Shown: positions 52,011 through 61,221 of the stretch, in pieces
Layout: every line of letters starts with the position of its first letter
Numbering within the stretch: the first letter of the stretch is position 1
From: Desulfosoma sp.
GTDB lineage: Bacteria > Desulfobacterota > Syntrophobacteria > Syntrophobacterales > DSM-9756
NCBI GenBank assembly: GCA_037481875.1
Contig: JBBFKY010000002.1
Location: 103,164-167,163, forward strand
Length of the DNA: 64,000 nt
Direction of reading: 5' to 3'
Program-made: the position numbers and the translations under genes
Notes under the pieces: model-generated
Database searches by the model: none
What the model was told of the DNA's origin: nothing
What the model saw: the letters and a program-made list of their open reading frames with translations, nothing else

Positions 52011-53711
52011 GTGCTGAGTGAACTTGTGGTGCACAATTTTGCCATCATTTCGAAGCTTCATGTGACCTTTGATTCGGGTTTTACGGTGATCACCGGGGAG
52101 ACCGGAGCCGGAAAGTCCATATTGGTTGGGGCCGTGAATCTTCTTTTAGGAGGACGTGCCTCCCAGGAAATGATTCGTACAGGAGCCGAAGAAGCTACCG
52201 TGGAAGCTCTGTTTACCTTCGAAACCCCGGAGATTCTGGGGCCGCGTCTTGAAAGTCTCGACGTGAAACCATCTACGGAGCTCCTGATTAAACGCACAGT
52301 CAGTCGTTCGGGAAGAAACCGAATCTTCATCAACGGGCGCCTGGCTACCCTGTCCCAACTGCAGGCTCTGGCCACAGGACTCATTTCCATCTCTGGACAA
52401 CACGAACACCAGATCCTCTTGAACCCTGACATTCACTTGGAGCTTCTGGATCAGTACGGCAACCTGGGCTCCGATGTTTCGAAGGTGACGAAAGCTTACG
52501 GGGAATGGGTGCAACGGCTGGAGTCTCTAAAAAAACTTCAGCGCATGAAAGAACAGAGGCAGCAGCAGATGGATTTCATGCGCTTTCAACTTCAGGAATT
52601 GGAAGGAGCTGGGCTTTTGCCTCACGAAGACGAGGAATTGCAGGCGGAACGCAAGCTCTTACAACATGCGGCCGTCCTGCATGAAGCCGCCGAAGCGGCG
52701 TATCGGCTTCTTTATCGAGATCACGGATCGGTGTTGGAAAAACTGGGAGAGATCAATAAACATCTTGAGATTATCGTCGGTATTGATCCTTCTCAGAGGC
52801 AGGCTCTGGAGCATGTGGAGCAAGCTCGAATTCATGCGGAAGAATTAAGTTTTTTGATGCAGCGTTACGTGGAATCCATTCGCTTTGATCCAGGAAGATT
52901 GGCGGAGGTGGAAGACCGTCTGGCGGTGTTGGGACGGTTGGCGAAAAAGTATGGTCCCACCGTGGAGGACATGATTCGAAAACGGGAAGATCTTCGAAAG
53001 GCTTTAGGTGAAGATGCCGACGTGGCGTGGGAAGAATCGGTCCTGCAGAAAGAGGTGGTTCAGGCGGAAGAACGTTTGCGTGCTTTGGCGGAGGAACTTT
53101 CTCGAAAAAGGCAAGCGGCGGCCATAGAACTTCGAGGTGAAGTGGAAGACATCTTGGCGCGTCTGGATCTTCCCAAGGCTCGTTTTGATGTGGCTTTTTG
53201 CCATTCGGGGGAAGACACGGGTCAAAGCTTTGCCGGACGTGTGACGCCCAAAGGCATCGACCGTGCGGAATTCCTTCTTTCCGCCAATCCGGGGGAAGCC
53301 CTGAAGCCCTTGTCCAAGGTGGCCTCAGGCGGTGAACTTTCCCGTATTCTCCTGGCCTTGAAAACCCTTCTCAGTCGCCAGGGCGAAGCGGAAACACTCA
53401 TTTTTGACGAAGTGGACACAGGCATTGGCGGTCGCACGGCGGAGCTTGTGGGACGTCAGTTGCACAATCTTTCGCAGCGTTTTCAGATTATCTGTATCAC
53501 ACACCTGCCTCAAATCGCCTGTTTCGGAACCCACCATTACCGTGTGGCCAAGGAACTCGCAGGCGAAACCACCCAGACCATTATGACTCGACTCGAGCCT
53601 CAGGAACGTGTCTCAGAGCTGGCGCGCATGCTGGGCGGTGTCACCATTACCGACCAAACCTTAGCTCATGCCCGCGAATGGCTCGACCGTGCTCAGAGAC
53701 GGATTTCTTGA
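52011..53711 (+). CDS. recN: DNA repair protein RecN
   Basis: 566 aa from GTG 52011 with GGGGGAG upstream. SMC-like ATPase: MLSELVVHNFAIISKL, Walker A GETGAGKS and the extended coiled-coil centre (about 150-380). ABC signature VASGGELSRILLALK and Walker B TLIFDEVDTGIGG follow, then CITHLPQIA. It acts in double-strand-break repair with RecA. No LexA-type operator was recognised upstream. Confidence 0.95.
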   Translation: MLSELVVHNFAIISKLHVTFDSGFTVITGETGAGKSILVGAVNLLLGGRASQEMIRTGAEEATVEALFTFETPEILGPRLESLDVKPSTELLIKRTVSRSGRNRIFINGRLATLSQLQALATGLISISGQHEHQILLNPDIHLELLDQYGNLGSDVSKVTKAYGEWVQRLESLKKLQRMKEQRQQQMDFMRFQLQELEGAGLLPHEDEELQAERKLLQHAAVLHEAAEAAYRLLYRDHGSVLEKLGEINKHLEIIVGIDPSQRQALEHVEQARIHAEELSFLMQRYVESIRFDPGRLAEVEDRLAVLGRLAKKYGPTVEDMIRKREDLRKALGEDADVAWEESVLQKEVVQAEERLRALAEELSRKRQAAAIELRGEVEDILARLDLPKARFDVAFCHSGEDTGQSFAGRVTPKGIDRAEFLLSANPGEALKPLSKVASGGELSRILLALKTLLSRQGEAETLIFDEVDTGIGGRTAELVGRQLHNLSQRFQIICITHLPQIACFGTHHYRVAKELAGETTQTIMTRLEPQERVSELARMLGGVTITDQTLAHAREWLDRAQRRIS

Positions 53712-53724
53712 AACCTACAACTTT

Positions 53725-53753
53725 TTGACAAAAGGCAAAGTTTTTTTTAAAGA
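53725..53753 (+). promoter_or_regulatory. Candidate sigma-70 promoter of the cellulose operon
   Basis: TTGACA (53725-53730), 17 bp, TAAAGA (53748-53753). The spacer contains a run of eight T. It starts inside the short recN-bcsA gap and would give a leader of about 80 nt. Confidence 0.45.
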
Positions 53754-53838
53754 GCCTCGTTTGACCGTTCGATAAGACATAATGAGAATAGAGTCATGGT
53801 GGAGTGTTTTCTATTAGAGCTGAATTCCGAGAGTCGAC

Positions 53839-56190
53839 TTGGATATGTCGTCGAACACAGCACAGCGGCAAATGAACAACGTGAGCGTGACGCGCTGGAT
53901 TCCATGGGCATTTCTTTCTGTTCTTTGGGCTTATCTTACCTATGCCGCCACCATTTATCTGGAACTTCGGGACCAAGTTTTGGTGGGCTGGGGCCTTCTT
54001 GTGGTCTTATGGCTCCTGATACGCTGGAAAACCGGGACCATTCCCATTCGCGTTTTCATCATTCTTCTGAGTGCGTTTCTTTCGCTCCGCTATTGGATGT
54101 TTCGAACCTTTGAAACCCTTAGCTATACCGGCCCGTGGGATTGTATCGGCATGCTGCTTCTCTACGGCGCCGAAACCTACGGTATCAGCATTCATCTTCT
54201 GGGACTTTTCGTGAACATTTGGCCTTTGGAACGCACAGAAGAGCCGAGCCTTCCTCAAGACCCATCCCAATATCCAACCGTGGACATTCTCATTCCCACT
54301 TACAACGAGCCCGAAGAGATTGTTCGAACCACGGCTCTGGCCTGCACGCTCATCGACTATCCTCCAGACAAAATGAACATTTACATTTTAGACGACGGGG
54401 GAACGGTAGCCCGAAGAAACGATCCGGACCCGGAAAAGGCCCGTGCGGCGACCATTCGTCATGAACGACTGAAGAAGCTGGCCTCGGAGATCGGGGTCCA
54501 TTACATGACCAGAGATGATAACGGGCGCGCCAAAGCGGGCAACATTAATTATGCGCTGCAGTGCCTCTGTTCTACCGATGCTTTCAAGATGGAAGGGAAA
54601 AGTTTTACCTGCGTGAATGTGGGGATTCAGCAGTCCTGCAGTGATCTTATTCTTATTTTGGACTGTGATCATGTTCCGACTCGAGATATTCTCAAAAGAA
54701 CGGTGCCTTACTTTTTGAAGGACGAAAAGCTTTTCCTGGTGCAAACCCCTCACTTTTTCATCAATCCCAGCCCCGTGGAAAAGAACCTTGGCATCTATGG
54801 ACGCTTACCCGGAGAAAACGAAATGTTTTACCGGCGCATTCACCTGGGGTTGGATTTCTGGAACGCATCCTTTTTCTGTGGCTCCGCAGCCCTTTTGCGC
54901 CGTTCCTACCTCGTCGAAGTGGGCGGCATTCAGGGGGAAACCATCACGGAAGACGCCGAAACGGCCTTAGAACTTCACCGGCGTGGCTATAGGAGCGTGT
55001 ACGTCAACCGTCCCATGGTCTGCGGCCTGTCTCCGGAAACCTTTGACGCCTTCATACTGCAGCGCTCTCGTTGGGCCCAAGGCATGGTTCAGCTTTTTCT
55101 TCTTAAAAACCCTTTGCTGTCTAAGGGGCTCAGCTTTATCCAGAAACTTTGTTATCTCAATTCCTGTCTATTCTGGTTTTTCGGCCTGGCCCGTATCGTT
55201 TTCCTTCTCGCCCCCATGGCCTACCTTTTCTTCAGCCTTCGAGTCTACAACGCGTCGGTGATTCAGGTGATCGCCTACGCCCTGCCGCATCTTTTTGGGT
55301 CCATGCTTGCAGCCCATTATCTTTACGGGGATGTGCGCCACACTTTGTTTTCGGAATTCTTCGAGACAGTTCAGAGCATTTATCTGCTGCCGGCGGTCCT
55401 CTCTACCCTTAAGAACCCTCGATCCCCCCGTTTCAAGGTCACCCCCAAAGGAGGGCATCTTGAATCGGATGCCCCCAGCCCTTTGGGATATCCCTTTTAT
55501 GCCATGTTGGTCCTGGCATTATTGGCCATGGGAGCAGGTTACCACCGCTGGATCACGTTCCCTCTCGAACGGGACGTCATCCTCATCTGCTTATTCTGGA
55601 ATGTCTACAATCTGGGAATCATTTTGCTCTGTTTGGGAGCCGCTTGGGAACTGCATCAATGGCGGCGCCATCATCGGGTGGTCACCGATGAACCGGCCTT
55701 TCTTCTTACCGAAGACAACCGCAGGATACAGGCGCGCATCGTGGATCTCTCTTTAGGCGGTGTGAGACTTCGAGTAGGTTCGAACGACGCCCAACTTCTT
55801 CACCCGAGTAAGATTTTGACATTGTGCGCCACAGACAGTTCCCAAAAGGAGTATTCCCTATCGATTCAAATCGTTAGAATGGATCCTTGTCAAATCAACA
55901 AACAACGAGAATGCACCTTCGGCTGCCAATGGGCGGATGACGGGGCTCAAGCCTTTGCGGATCGAGTAAGTTTTATCTATGGCGATAGTGAGCGTTGGCG
56001 GCGTTTTTGGGAATCTTATCCACGGGGGCATTTGGCCTTGGGACGTGGCTATGTGTTGCTTCTTAAGACAGGTATTCAAAAAGCTTTTCAGAATTTTGTC
56101 GGCACGGGCAGATTGTTGGCGCATAACACATGGAAGATGATGGGGATTCTATGGACGCGAGGATTCAAAAGAGACCAAGAGGCTTTGTGA
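53839..56190 (+). CDS. bcsA: Cellulose synthase catalytic subunit BcsA with PilZ domain
   Basis: 783 aa. Several TM helices flank a GT2 domain with the full D,D,D,Q-x2-R-W set: DDGG (UDP binding), DCDH (metal), TED (catalytic base) and QRSRW. FFCGSAALLRR also matches. The C-terminal PilZ domain (about 610-710) has RRHHR and DLSLGGV, the RxxxR and D-x-S-x-x-G residues that bind c-di-GMP. It polymerises UDP-glucose and translocates the chain through the inner membrane. Start codon TTG 53839 (GAGAG 5 nt upstream) or ATG two codons later. First gene of the operon. Confidence 0.95.
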   Translation: MDMSSNTAQRQMNNVSVTRWIPWAFLSVLWAYLTYAATIYLELRDQVLVGWGLLVVLWLLIRWKTGTIPIRVFIILLSAFLSLRYWMFRTFETLSYTGPWDCIGMLLLYGAETYGISIHLLGLFVNIWPLERTEEPSLPQDPSQYPTVDILIPTYNEPEEIVRTTALACTLIDYPPDKMNIYILDDGGTVARRNDPDPEKARAATIRHERLKKLASEIGVHYMTRDDNGRAKAGNINYALQCLCSTDAFKMEGKSFTCVNVGIQQSCSDLILILDCDHVPTRDILKRTVPYFLKDEKLFLVQTPHFFINPSPVEKNLGIYGRLPGENEMFYRRIHLGLDFWNASFFCGSAALLRRSYLVEVGGIQGETITEDAETALELHRRGYRSVYVNRPMVCGLSPETFDAFILQRSRWAQGMVQLFLLKNPLLSKGLSFIQKLCYLNSCLFWFFGLARIVFLLAPMAYLFFSLRVYNASVIQVIAYALPHLFGSMLAAHYLYGDVRHTLFSEFFETVQSIYLLPAVLSTLKNPRSPRFKVTPKGGHLESDAPSPLGYPFYAMLVLALLAMGAGYHRWITFPLERDVILICLFWNVYNLGIILLCLGAAWELHQWRRHHRVVTDEPAFLLTEDNRRIQARIVDLSLGGVRLRVGSNDAQLLHPSKILTLCATDSSQKEYSLSIQIVRMDPCQINKQRECTFGCQWADDGAQAFADRVSFIYGDSERWRRFWESYPRGHLALGRGYVLLLKTGIQKAFQNFVGTGRLLAHNTWKMMGILWTRGFKRDQEAL

Positions 56191-58460
56191 TCCCGCTAGC
56201 TTGGGTTCTGGCAGCGGCCTTTCTGTGCCAGCTCTGTCCTCTGGGGGCATTCGCCGATGTTGAAAAGAACGGTGTCCCAACGGGGCCCATGCGTTTCAGG
56301 GTGCCATTGCCTCAGTTGGTGCCCGTATCCGTTCACAAGATGCAGGGAGCTTACAACGGATTTGACGTAAGCCTGCCGGTTCCCGAACGGTGGCATATCC
56401 ATGAAGCCGTGCTCACCTTTTCCTACGTGAATTCCACGGCCCTGCTCCGGGAAAATTCACGGCTCATCGTTGAACTCAACGGGCACCCTTTGGCCCAAGT
56501 GGTCCTCGAGGCACAGGCTCCCGAAGGAAGGGTTTCGGTTCGTTTGCCGACGAATCTCTTGAGCCCGGGTTACAATGATCTCTCTTTTAAGGTCACTCAG
56601 CACTATGTGCTGGACTGCGAGGATCCTACCGCTCCGGAGCTGTGGACGACCCTCAAGCTGGATGAAGCTTACCTGGATTGGACCGTATCACTGAAGCCTT
56701 TGCCGTTGCGACTGAGCGCCCTGCCCACCGTGGTTTTTGACCCTGCCAATCCAAGGCCGGAAAAGGTTCACATTGTGGTAGCTTCTGCATCTAAGGACGA
56801 TGCGAAACGGGCTGTCCTTGCGGCATCTGCGGTCGCTCTTCGTTTTGCTTATCGTCCCGTGACGTTTTCCGTCTCCGACAATTTGGAACCCGGCCGGGAC
56901 AACGTCGTGGTAGGATCCCCTGAGTTTCTCTCGCGCATTCTGGGATCTTCGGCTCCAACCCCCGACGGGGCTTACTTGGAAGTTCGGCATATGCCAAATC
57001 CTGCTGGGAAAGAGAATGATGCCTCCAACACGTTGGATGCCACTCATGCGTTGATTCTTGTGAGCGGACCAAATGATGCTGCGGTGGAAAAGGCGGTTCA
57101 GGCTCTTGCTTTTCTTTCCTTTCCTTTTCCGGATTCGGCGTTCACCCTGGTTCAAGAGGTGGCTCTGCCTGCGGTGAATCCGTACGAAGCTCGAGGGATG
57201 CTGCAATTGGACCGGACCTACACCTTTCAAGACTTGGGTTTTCCCAGTGTTACCTTTCAGGGCTACAGACCCGCTCCGTCCATCCTACGGTTTCGCTTGC
57301 CGTCGGATATCCTTATCAAACCCCATAAGTACGCCACCTTATCCTTGCATGTAGCCTACAGTGCGGGCATGCGTGAGGATTCCGTGTTGGCGCTCTTTTT
57401 TAACGGTAAGTTCTTTGCCTCTATTCCCCTTAGTGAAAAAGCTGGTGCGCACTACCAAGGGTATCGTATCTCCTTTCCCACCTACCTCTTGCGACCAGGT
57501 GACAACGAACTGGCTTTCCATACGGTTTTAACGCCTCTCATCACAGGCCGCTGTACCCTTATTCAGACGAACCATCTTCTCCTTACCGTCTTTGATGACT
57601 CCACACTCCATATTCCAGGCATTTCTCACTTTGCGGCCATGCCTGACTTGAGTCTCTTTTTCAAAGATGGTTTTCCCTTCGCCCGGCATCCTGACGGACG
57701 TGAAGCCGCCCTGCTTCTTCCCGAGGCCGACTTCGCTTCCATGGAAGCGGCTGTGAACCTGGTGGCGCTCATGAGCCAAAAAGTCGGCTATCCTCCGGTG
57801 GGGTTGCAGATTTGGGAGACGTTACCGGGACAGCCTTCCGTAAATGTCCTGGCCGTGGCTTCCTTAAAGGCCCTTCCCCAGGATTTGTTGCGGGCCGCCC
57901 CGTATCATCTGCTCCAGCCCGTCCAGGCCGCTTATCCTGTGGCTTCACCGCCGCGCAGTGAACCTCCCCAAGGGGAAAACTGGATCAACCGTTGGCTGCG
58001 GGGTTTGTTGGGCCGGACGGGTGTGCCTCAGGACACCTCCGTGGCGCGTTTCGCTCGAACGGACCAAACCGGGGGCCTTTCCGCACGAAGAGCCGCCCTG
58101 ATGGAATATCGTTTGCCGGGAACATCCAATCGGACCCTGTTGGTCTTGACGGCGCACGAGGCGGCGGTGATCTCTCGAGCAGCCAAGTCTCTTTGGGAAT
58201 TTGAAACCCAGGGCGCGTGTCGAGGCGATCTGGCGCTCCTGGATTGGGATGGGCTCAAGACACGGGTGCAAAGCCTTCGCGTGGGTGAAACTTATCGTGT
58301 GGGCAGCCTTACCCCGTTGACTCGTTTAGACTTTTTCGTCTACACGTACCCTTGGGCTTTTGCACTCACGGTCCTGTTAACCTTGGCTTTGGTAAGCTAC
58401 ATTATTTTCAGGCTCCTTAAGAAGTACCGTCGGAGGCGATTAAGTGCGAGTCAAGATTAG
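56151..58460 (+). CDS. bcsB: Cellulose synthase periplasmic subunit BcsB
   Basis: 769 aa from ATG 56151, inside the end of bcsA; an ATG 21 bp further up is possible. Signal-like N-terminus (VLAAAFLCQLCPLGAFA), two carbohydrate-binding/flavodoxin-like repeats (FSYVNSTALLRENSRLIVEL; LRFRLPSDILIKP), and a C-terminal TM helix (FALTVLLTLALVSYIIFRLL) that in BcsB completes the BcsA pore. Guides the glucan through the periplasm. Confidence 0.92.
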   Translation: MDARIQKRPRGFVIPLAWVLAAAFLCQLCPLGAFADVEKNGVPTGPMRFRVPLPQLVPVSVHKMQGAYNGFDVSLPVPERWHIHEAVLTFSYVNSTALLRENSRLIVELNGHPLAQVVLEAQAPEGRVSVRLPTNLLSPGYNDLSFKVTQHYVLDCEDPTAPELWTTLKLDEAYLDWTVSLKPLPLRLSALPTVVFDPANPRPEKVHIVVASASKDDAKRAVLAASAVALRFAYRPVTFSVSDNLEPGRDNVVVGSPEFLSRILGSSAPTPDGAYLEVRHMPNPAGKENDASNTLDATHALILVSGPNDAAVEKAVQALAFLSFPFPDSAFTLVQEVALPAVNPYEARGMLQLDRTYTFQDLGFPSVTFQGYRPAPSILRFRLPSDILIKPHKYATLSLHVAYSAGMREDSVLALFFNGKFFASIPLSEKAGAHYQGYRISFPTYLLRPGDNELAFHTVLTPLITGRCTLIQTNHLLLTVFDDSTLHIPGISHFAAMPDLSLFFKDGFPFARHPDGREAALLLPEADFASMEAAVNLVALMSQKVGYPPVGLQIWETLPGQPSVNVLAVASLKALPQDLLRAAPYHLLQPVQAAYPVASPPRSEPPQGENWINRWLRGLLGRTGVPQDTSVARFARTDQTGGLSARRAALMEYRLPGTSNRTLLVLTAHEAAVISRAAKSLWEFETQGACRGDLALLDWDGLKTRVQSLRVGETYRVGSLTPLTRLDFFVYTYPWAFALTVLLTLALVSYIIFRLLKKYRRRRLSASQD

Positions 58461-59493
58461 TGTGGTTTTCTTAGGGATGATTCTTGTGATGGGAAAGCCC
58501 TTTACGGCCTTGGGTTTGGAACGGGCTCTCTGGGATAGTTACAAGAATCGCTTTGTGAGTCCAGACGGGCGGATCATTGATCGTATGAATCGGCAGATAA
58601 GCCATTCCGAAGGGCAGGGTTACGGCTTGATTCTGTCTGTTTCCGTCGATGACCGGCAGGCTTTTGATCTCATTTGGCAATGGACTCAAAATAACCTGCA
58701 GGTACGCGGTTCGGATCGCTTACTGGCTTGGGCCTGGGGACAAAGACCTAACGGAAAGTGGCGTGTGCTTGATTTGAACAACGCTACGGACGGTGATCTT
58801 TTAGTGATCTATGGACTCTTGAAGGGTTTCGAGCGTTGGGGGGATGCGGGCCTTCGAACCAAAGCCTTGGAACTGGCCGGCGCTGTTAAGGAACACCTGA
58901 TTGGGAACATAAAAGACCGTCCACTTCTTCTTCCCGGCTACTACGGCTTTTTCGAGGAACAAGGCCTTGTGGTGAATTTATCGTACTATTTTTTTCCGGC
59001 TTTTCAGATCCTAGCTCGCTATGACAATGACCCGATTTGGAACCGTCTAGTTCAAAGCGGTTTGGAAATGCTGAATCGTTTTCGAAGCCTCTCCTGGAAT
59101 CTTCCTCCGGATTGGATCCTAGTGCGAGAGGAGGCTATGGAGGTTTTTAAAAAAAGGTCTTCCCGCTTCGGCTATGAGGCCGTGCGAATCCCGTTGTATC
59201 TGGCCTGGGCGGACCATCGGGAAGCTCTTCAACAATGGTCAGGAATGTTAGATTGGGTGGACAGAAATGAGTCCTTGCCCCTGTGGGTCGATGTTCTGGA
59301 ACCGGCGGTATCTTTAGACGAAGCACCGGGAGGGTTTCACGCCGTGTGGGCGGCGGCAGCTCAAAAACTGAACAAATTAAAGACCGCCGAAAAGCTTTGG
59401 AGACTGGCCCGCGAAAAGGTGGTTCATGAAAAGGAGGACTACTATTCCAATACCCTGTACCTCCTGAGCCTTCGATCGGTGGAAGGTCTCTAG
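58444..59493 (+). CDS. bcsZ: Periplasmic endo-1,4-beta-glucanase BcsZ (GH8)
   Basis: 349 aa from GTG 58444, overlapping the bcsB stop, with GGAGG upstream. Signal peptide, then a GH8 (alpha/alpha)6 barrel: SHSEGQGYGL carries the catalytic acid Glu, and NNATDGDLLV carries the Asp that positions it. BcsZ trims cellulose in the periplasm and is usual in bcs operons. Confidence 0.93.
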   Translation: MRVKISVVFLGMILVMGKPFTALGLERALWDSYKNRFVSPDGRIIDRMNRQISHSEGQGYGLILSVSVDDRQAFDLIWQWTQNNLQVRGSDRLLAWAWGQRPNGKWRVLDLNNATDGDLLVIYGLLKGFERWGDAGLRTKALELAGAVKEHLIGNIKDRPLLLPGYYGFFEEQGLVVNLSYYFFPAFQILARYDNDPIWNRLVQSGLEMLNRFRSLSWNLPPDWILVREEAMEVFKKRSSRFGYEAVRIPLYLAWADHREALQQWSGMLDWVDRNESLPLWVDVLEPAVSLDEAPGGFHAVWAAAAQKLNKLKTAEKLWRLAREKVVHEKEDYYSNTLYLLSLRSVEGL

Positions 59494-59852
59494 GTCAATT
59501 TAGGGTTGTCGCTTCTTACCAAAAGCCTCGTAGGGTCAGACCGTGACTGCGCAAGTAGGGGAAAGCCCATGTGCGCCTCAGGGCTGGCCCCACGGACGTC
59601 CATAGACGATCAGGCCCGCGCGTACCTGTGTAGGGGCGGACCTTTATGTCCGTCCTGAACCCGACCGGCAATGGGAAATCCTCAGGGACACACACCGGTG
59701 CGCCCCTACAAGCAGCCGTTTTCACCATGGACGGACATTTCATGCAAATCCGGCAAGGCAAACCTTATTTCCAAGCATTCGCACAGTCCGAAACGCCGAA
59801 CACGCCGGACCCAGAAATGTCGGAAAAACGTTAAGAGCCCACTCCCGACGAG
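59494..59852. other. Gap after bcsZ with a family-B repeat
   Basis: No gene. It holds GTAGGGGCGGACCTTTATGT, then CCGTCC, and a GGTGCGCCCCTAC copy at about 59698-59710, so the bcs genes on either side may be in separate transcripts. Confidence 0.45.
59630..59655 (+). repeat. Family-B short palindromic repeat
   Basis: GTAGGGGCGGACC then TTTATGTCCGTCC; the arms GGGGCGGAC and GTCCGTCC pair. Confidence 0.55.
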
Positions 59853-60620
59853 GTGAAAAGCCCTATGAAAACCCTCTTTTTTTTCAAACCGCTGGGCGCA
59901 CGTTCTAGAACCGATTTTCGGCTGGAATCGCCGGCGTCCTGCCCGCATCAAGAGCGGGGCGAGGGCCCACGCTCCCTGGAACACCATCGCTTTTCTTCAT
60001 TATCGGACAGGCTTTTGGCTCTAAATCCTTTTGCTTCTTTCCGCCGACGGTGTCGAAGCCATCACTCGCATTCCGTAAGATGCCTGGTGGGAGCAATCCT
60101 GGCCCTCACGCTTTTCGGAGTCCTGCAAGCCAGGGCTCAGGAATCCAATCAGGCGGCATTGATTCATGTGGAAAAGGGATCGCAGGAACACCTCCTGTTT
60201 CCGAAGGCCGTTTCTGTTCCCGTGGCATCGCACCCCGCTGCCGAGCAGCCTCCCCGTTCGACGGGGAATTTCCAGCACGATGTTCAGGAAAAACGGCCTG
60301 TAGGGAATCCTCTGGACATGGCACGCACTCGCCTGACCATCGCCTGGGGTTACTACAATCAGGCTCGATACCAGGATGCTGCAAGACTTTTTGAAGAGTT
60401 GACCCGCGAGGAAGCATTGAAGAGTGTCACCGAGGAAGCTCGATTGGGTCTGGCGTACAGCTTGATTCGATTGAACCGTCTTTCGGACGCTGCGGACTTG
60501 CTGGAAGATTTGGTGACTCAGGGCATCAGACTTGAAGAAACGGCACCTGCTCTAGTGGAAACCCTCCTGACTCTCAAACGGTATCAGGATGCGGAAAAGT
60601 ATCTACCTCTTTTGCGCTGA
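59853..60620 (+). CDS. Short TPR protein related to the BcsC N-terminus
   Basis: 255 aa from GTG 59853, or ATG 59865 four codons in. A hydrophobic signal-like stretch (CLVGAILALTLFGVLQARAQ) begins only near residue 76, so the N-terminal 70 residues look unconventional. They also include the palindromic repeat at 59925-59975, so the real start may be later. The last 100 residues form TPR-like helices (TIAWGYYNQARYQDAARLFE, EARLGLAYSLIRLNRLSDAA) that align residue for residue with the first repeats of the large BcsC-like protein downstream. Probable periplasmic helper, or a remnant of a duplicated bcsC. Confidence 0.65.
   Translation: MKSPMKTLFFFKPLGARSRTDFRLESPASCPHQERGEGPRSLEHHRFSSLSDRLLALNPFASFRRRCRSHHSHSVRCLVGAILALTLFGVLQARAQESNQAALIHVEKGSQEHLLFPKAVSVPVASHPAAEQPPRSTGNFQHDVQEKRPVGNPLDMARTRLTIAWGYYNQARYQDAARLFEELTREEALKSVTEEARLGLAYSLIRLNRLSDAADLLEDLVTQGIRLEETAPALVETLLTLKRYQDAEKYLPLLR
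59925..59975. repeat. Palindromic repeat inside the TPR gene frame
   Basis: CGCCGGCGTCCTGCCCGC and GCGGGGCGAGGGCCCACGCT are imperfect inverted repeats. They match the GCGGGTGTCCCGCCCGC hairpin at 44911. It encodes residues about 25-41 of the open frame. Confidence 0.45.
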
Positions 60621-61221
60621 AGCTTTTGTCTGGAAGTTCCCCGAAACTTTCGGTTCGTGATGGATATTTTCGTGACGCATAAGACTCTAGAATCATTTGT
60701 AAAGATTGGCTGTGTAAGGGACAGTGTTTTGGTGTGAAGGTTTCAGGCCAACCCTTCGTTCTGCCCCTAGAGGTCTTTGGCCACCAGACGCGCCTTAGAG
60801 AGTTTAGGCTGAATGTATGAGCCTGCCTTTACGTCTTCTTGGAAATGACTTGAGCAGGGGGAAGGTTTTGGGCGAACACTTCGGTCCGCCCCTACGGACA
60901 GTGTGTTGTCAAGCAGATCAAAAAAGAGTCTTGCAGACGACTATGAGGCTGTCCGAGAGCGGTTTTTTATCCTGGGAGCGCGGGCGTCCCCTCACACACA
61001 AAGAGTCGGCGAAAGGTTCGCATTTCCAGGAGAAAACACACAGTTTCAGGCTGTAGAAGCGAGGCGCCGCCTCGCCCCTAAATGAAAGGGTGTTCGCTGC
61101 AATGATCCTCGGGCGGTCTCAGAGAATCTTCGATCGGTACCCGCAGGTTGCCGGCTGCGGGCAGGCTTCCTAAAGCTTTGAATCTGCCTTTCTTCAAAGG
61201 AGCTGTGGGGAGATTTTCCAA
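60621..61221. other. 600-bp gap between the TPR gene and bcsC
   Basis: No gene. GTCCGCCCCTAC occurs at 60882-60893 and a full family-A element follows at 60947-61126. bcsC has no strong promoter that I can point to. Confidence 0.45.
60947..61126. repeat. MITE-like element, family A
   Basis: Left end GGCTGTCCGAGAGCGG (60947-60962), hairpin GGGAGCGCGGGCGTCCC (60974-60990), central palindrome GCGAGGCGCCGCCTCGC (61059-61075), shared GTTCGCTGCAATGATC, and right end CGGTCTCAGAGAA (61114-61126). Confidence 0.65.
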
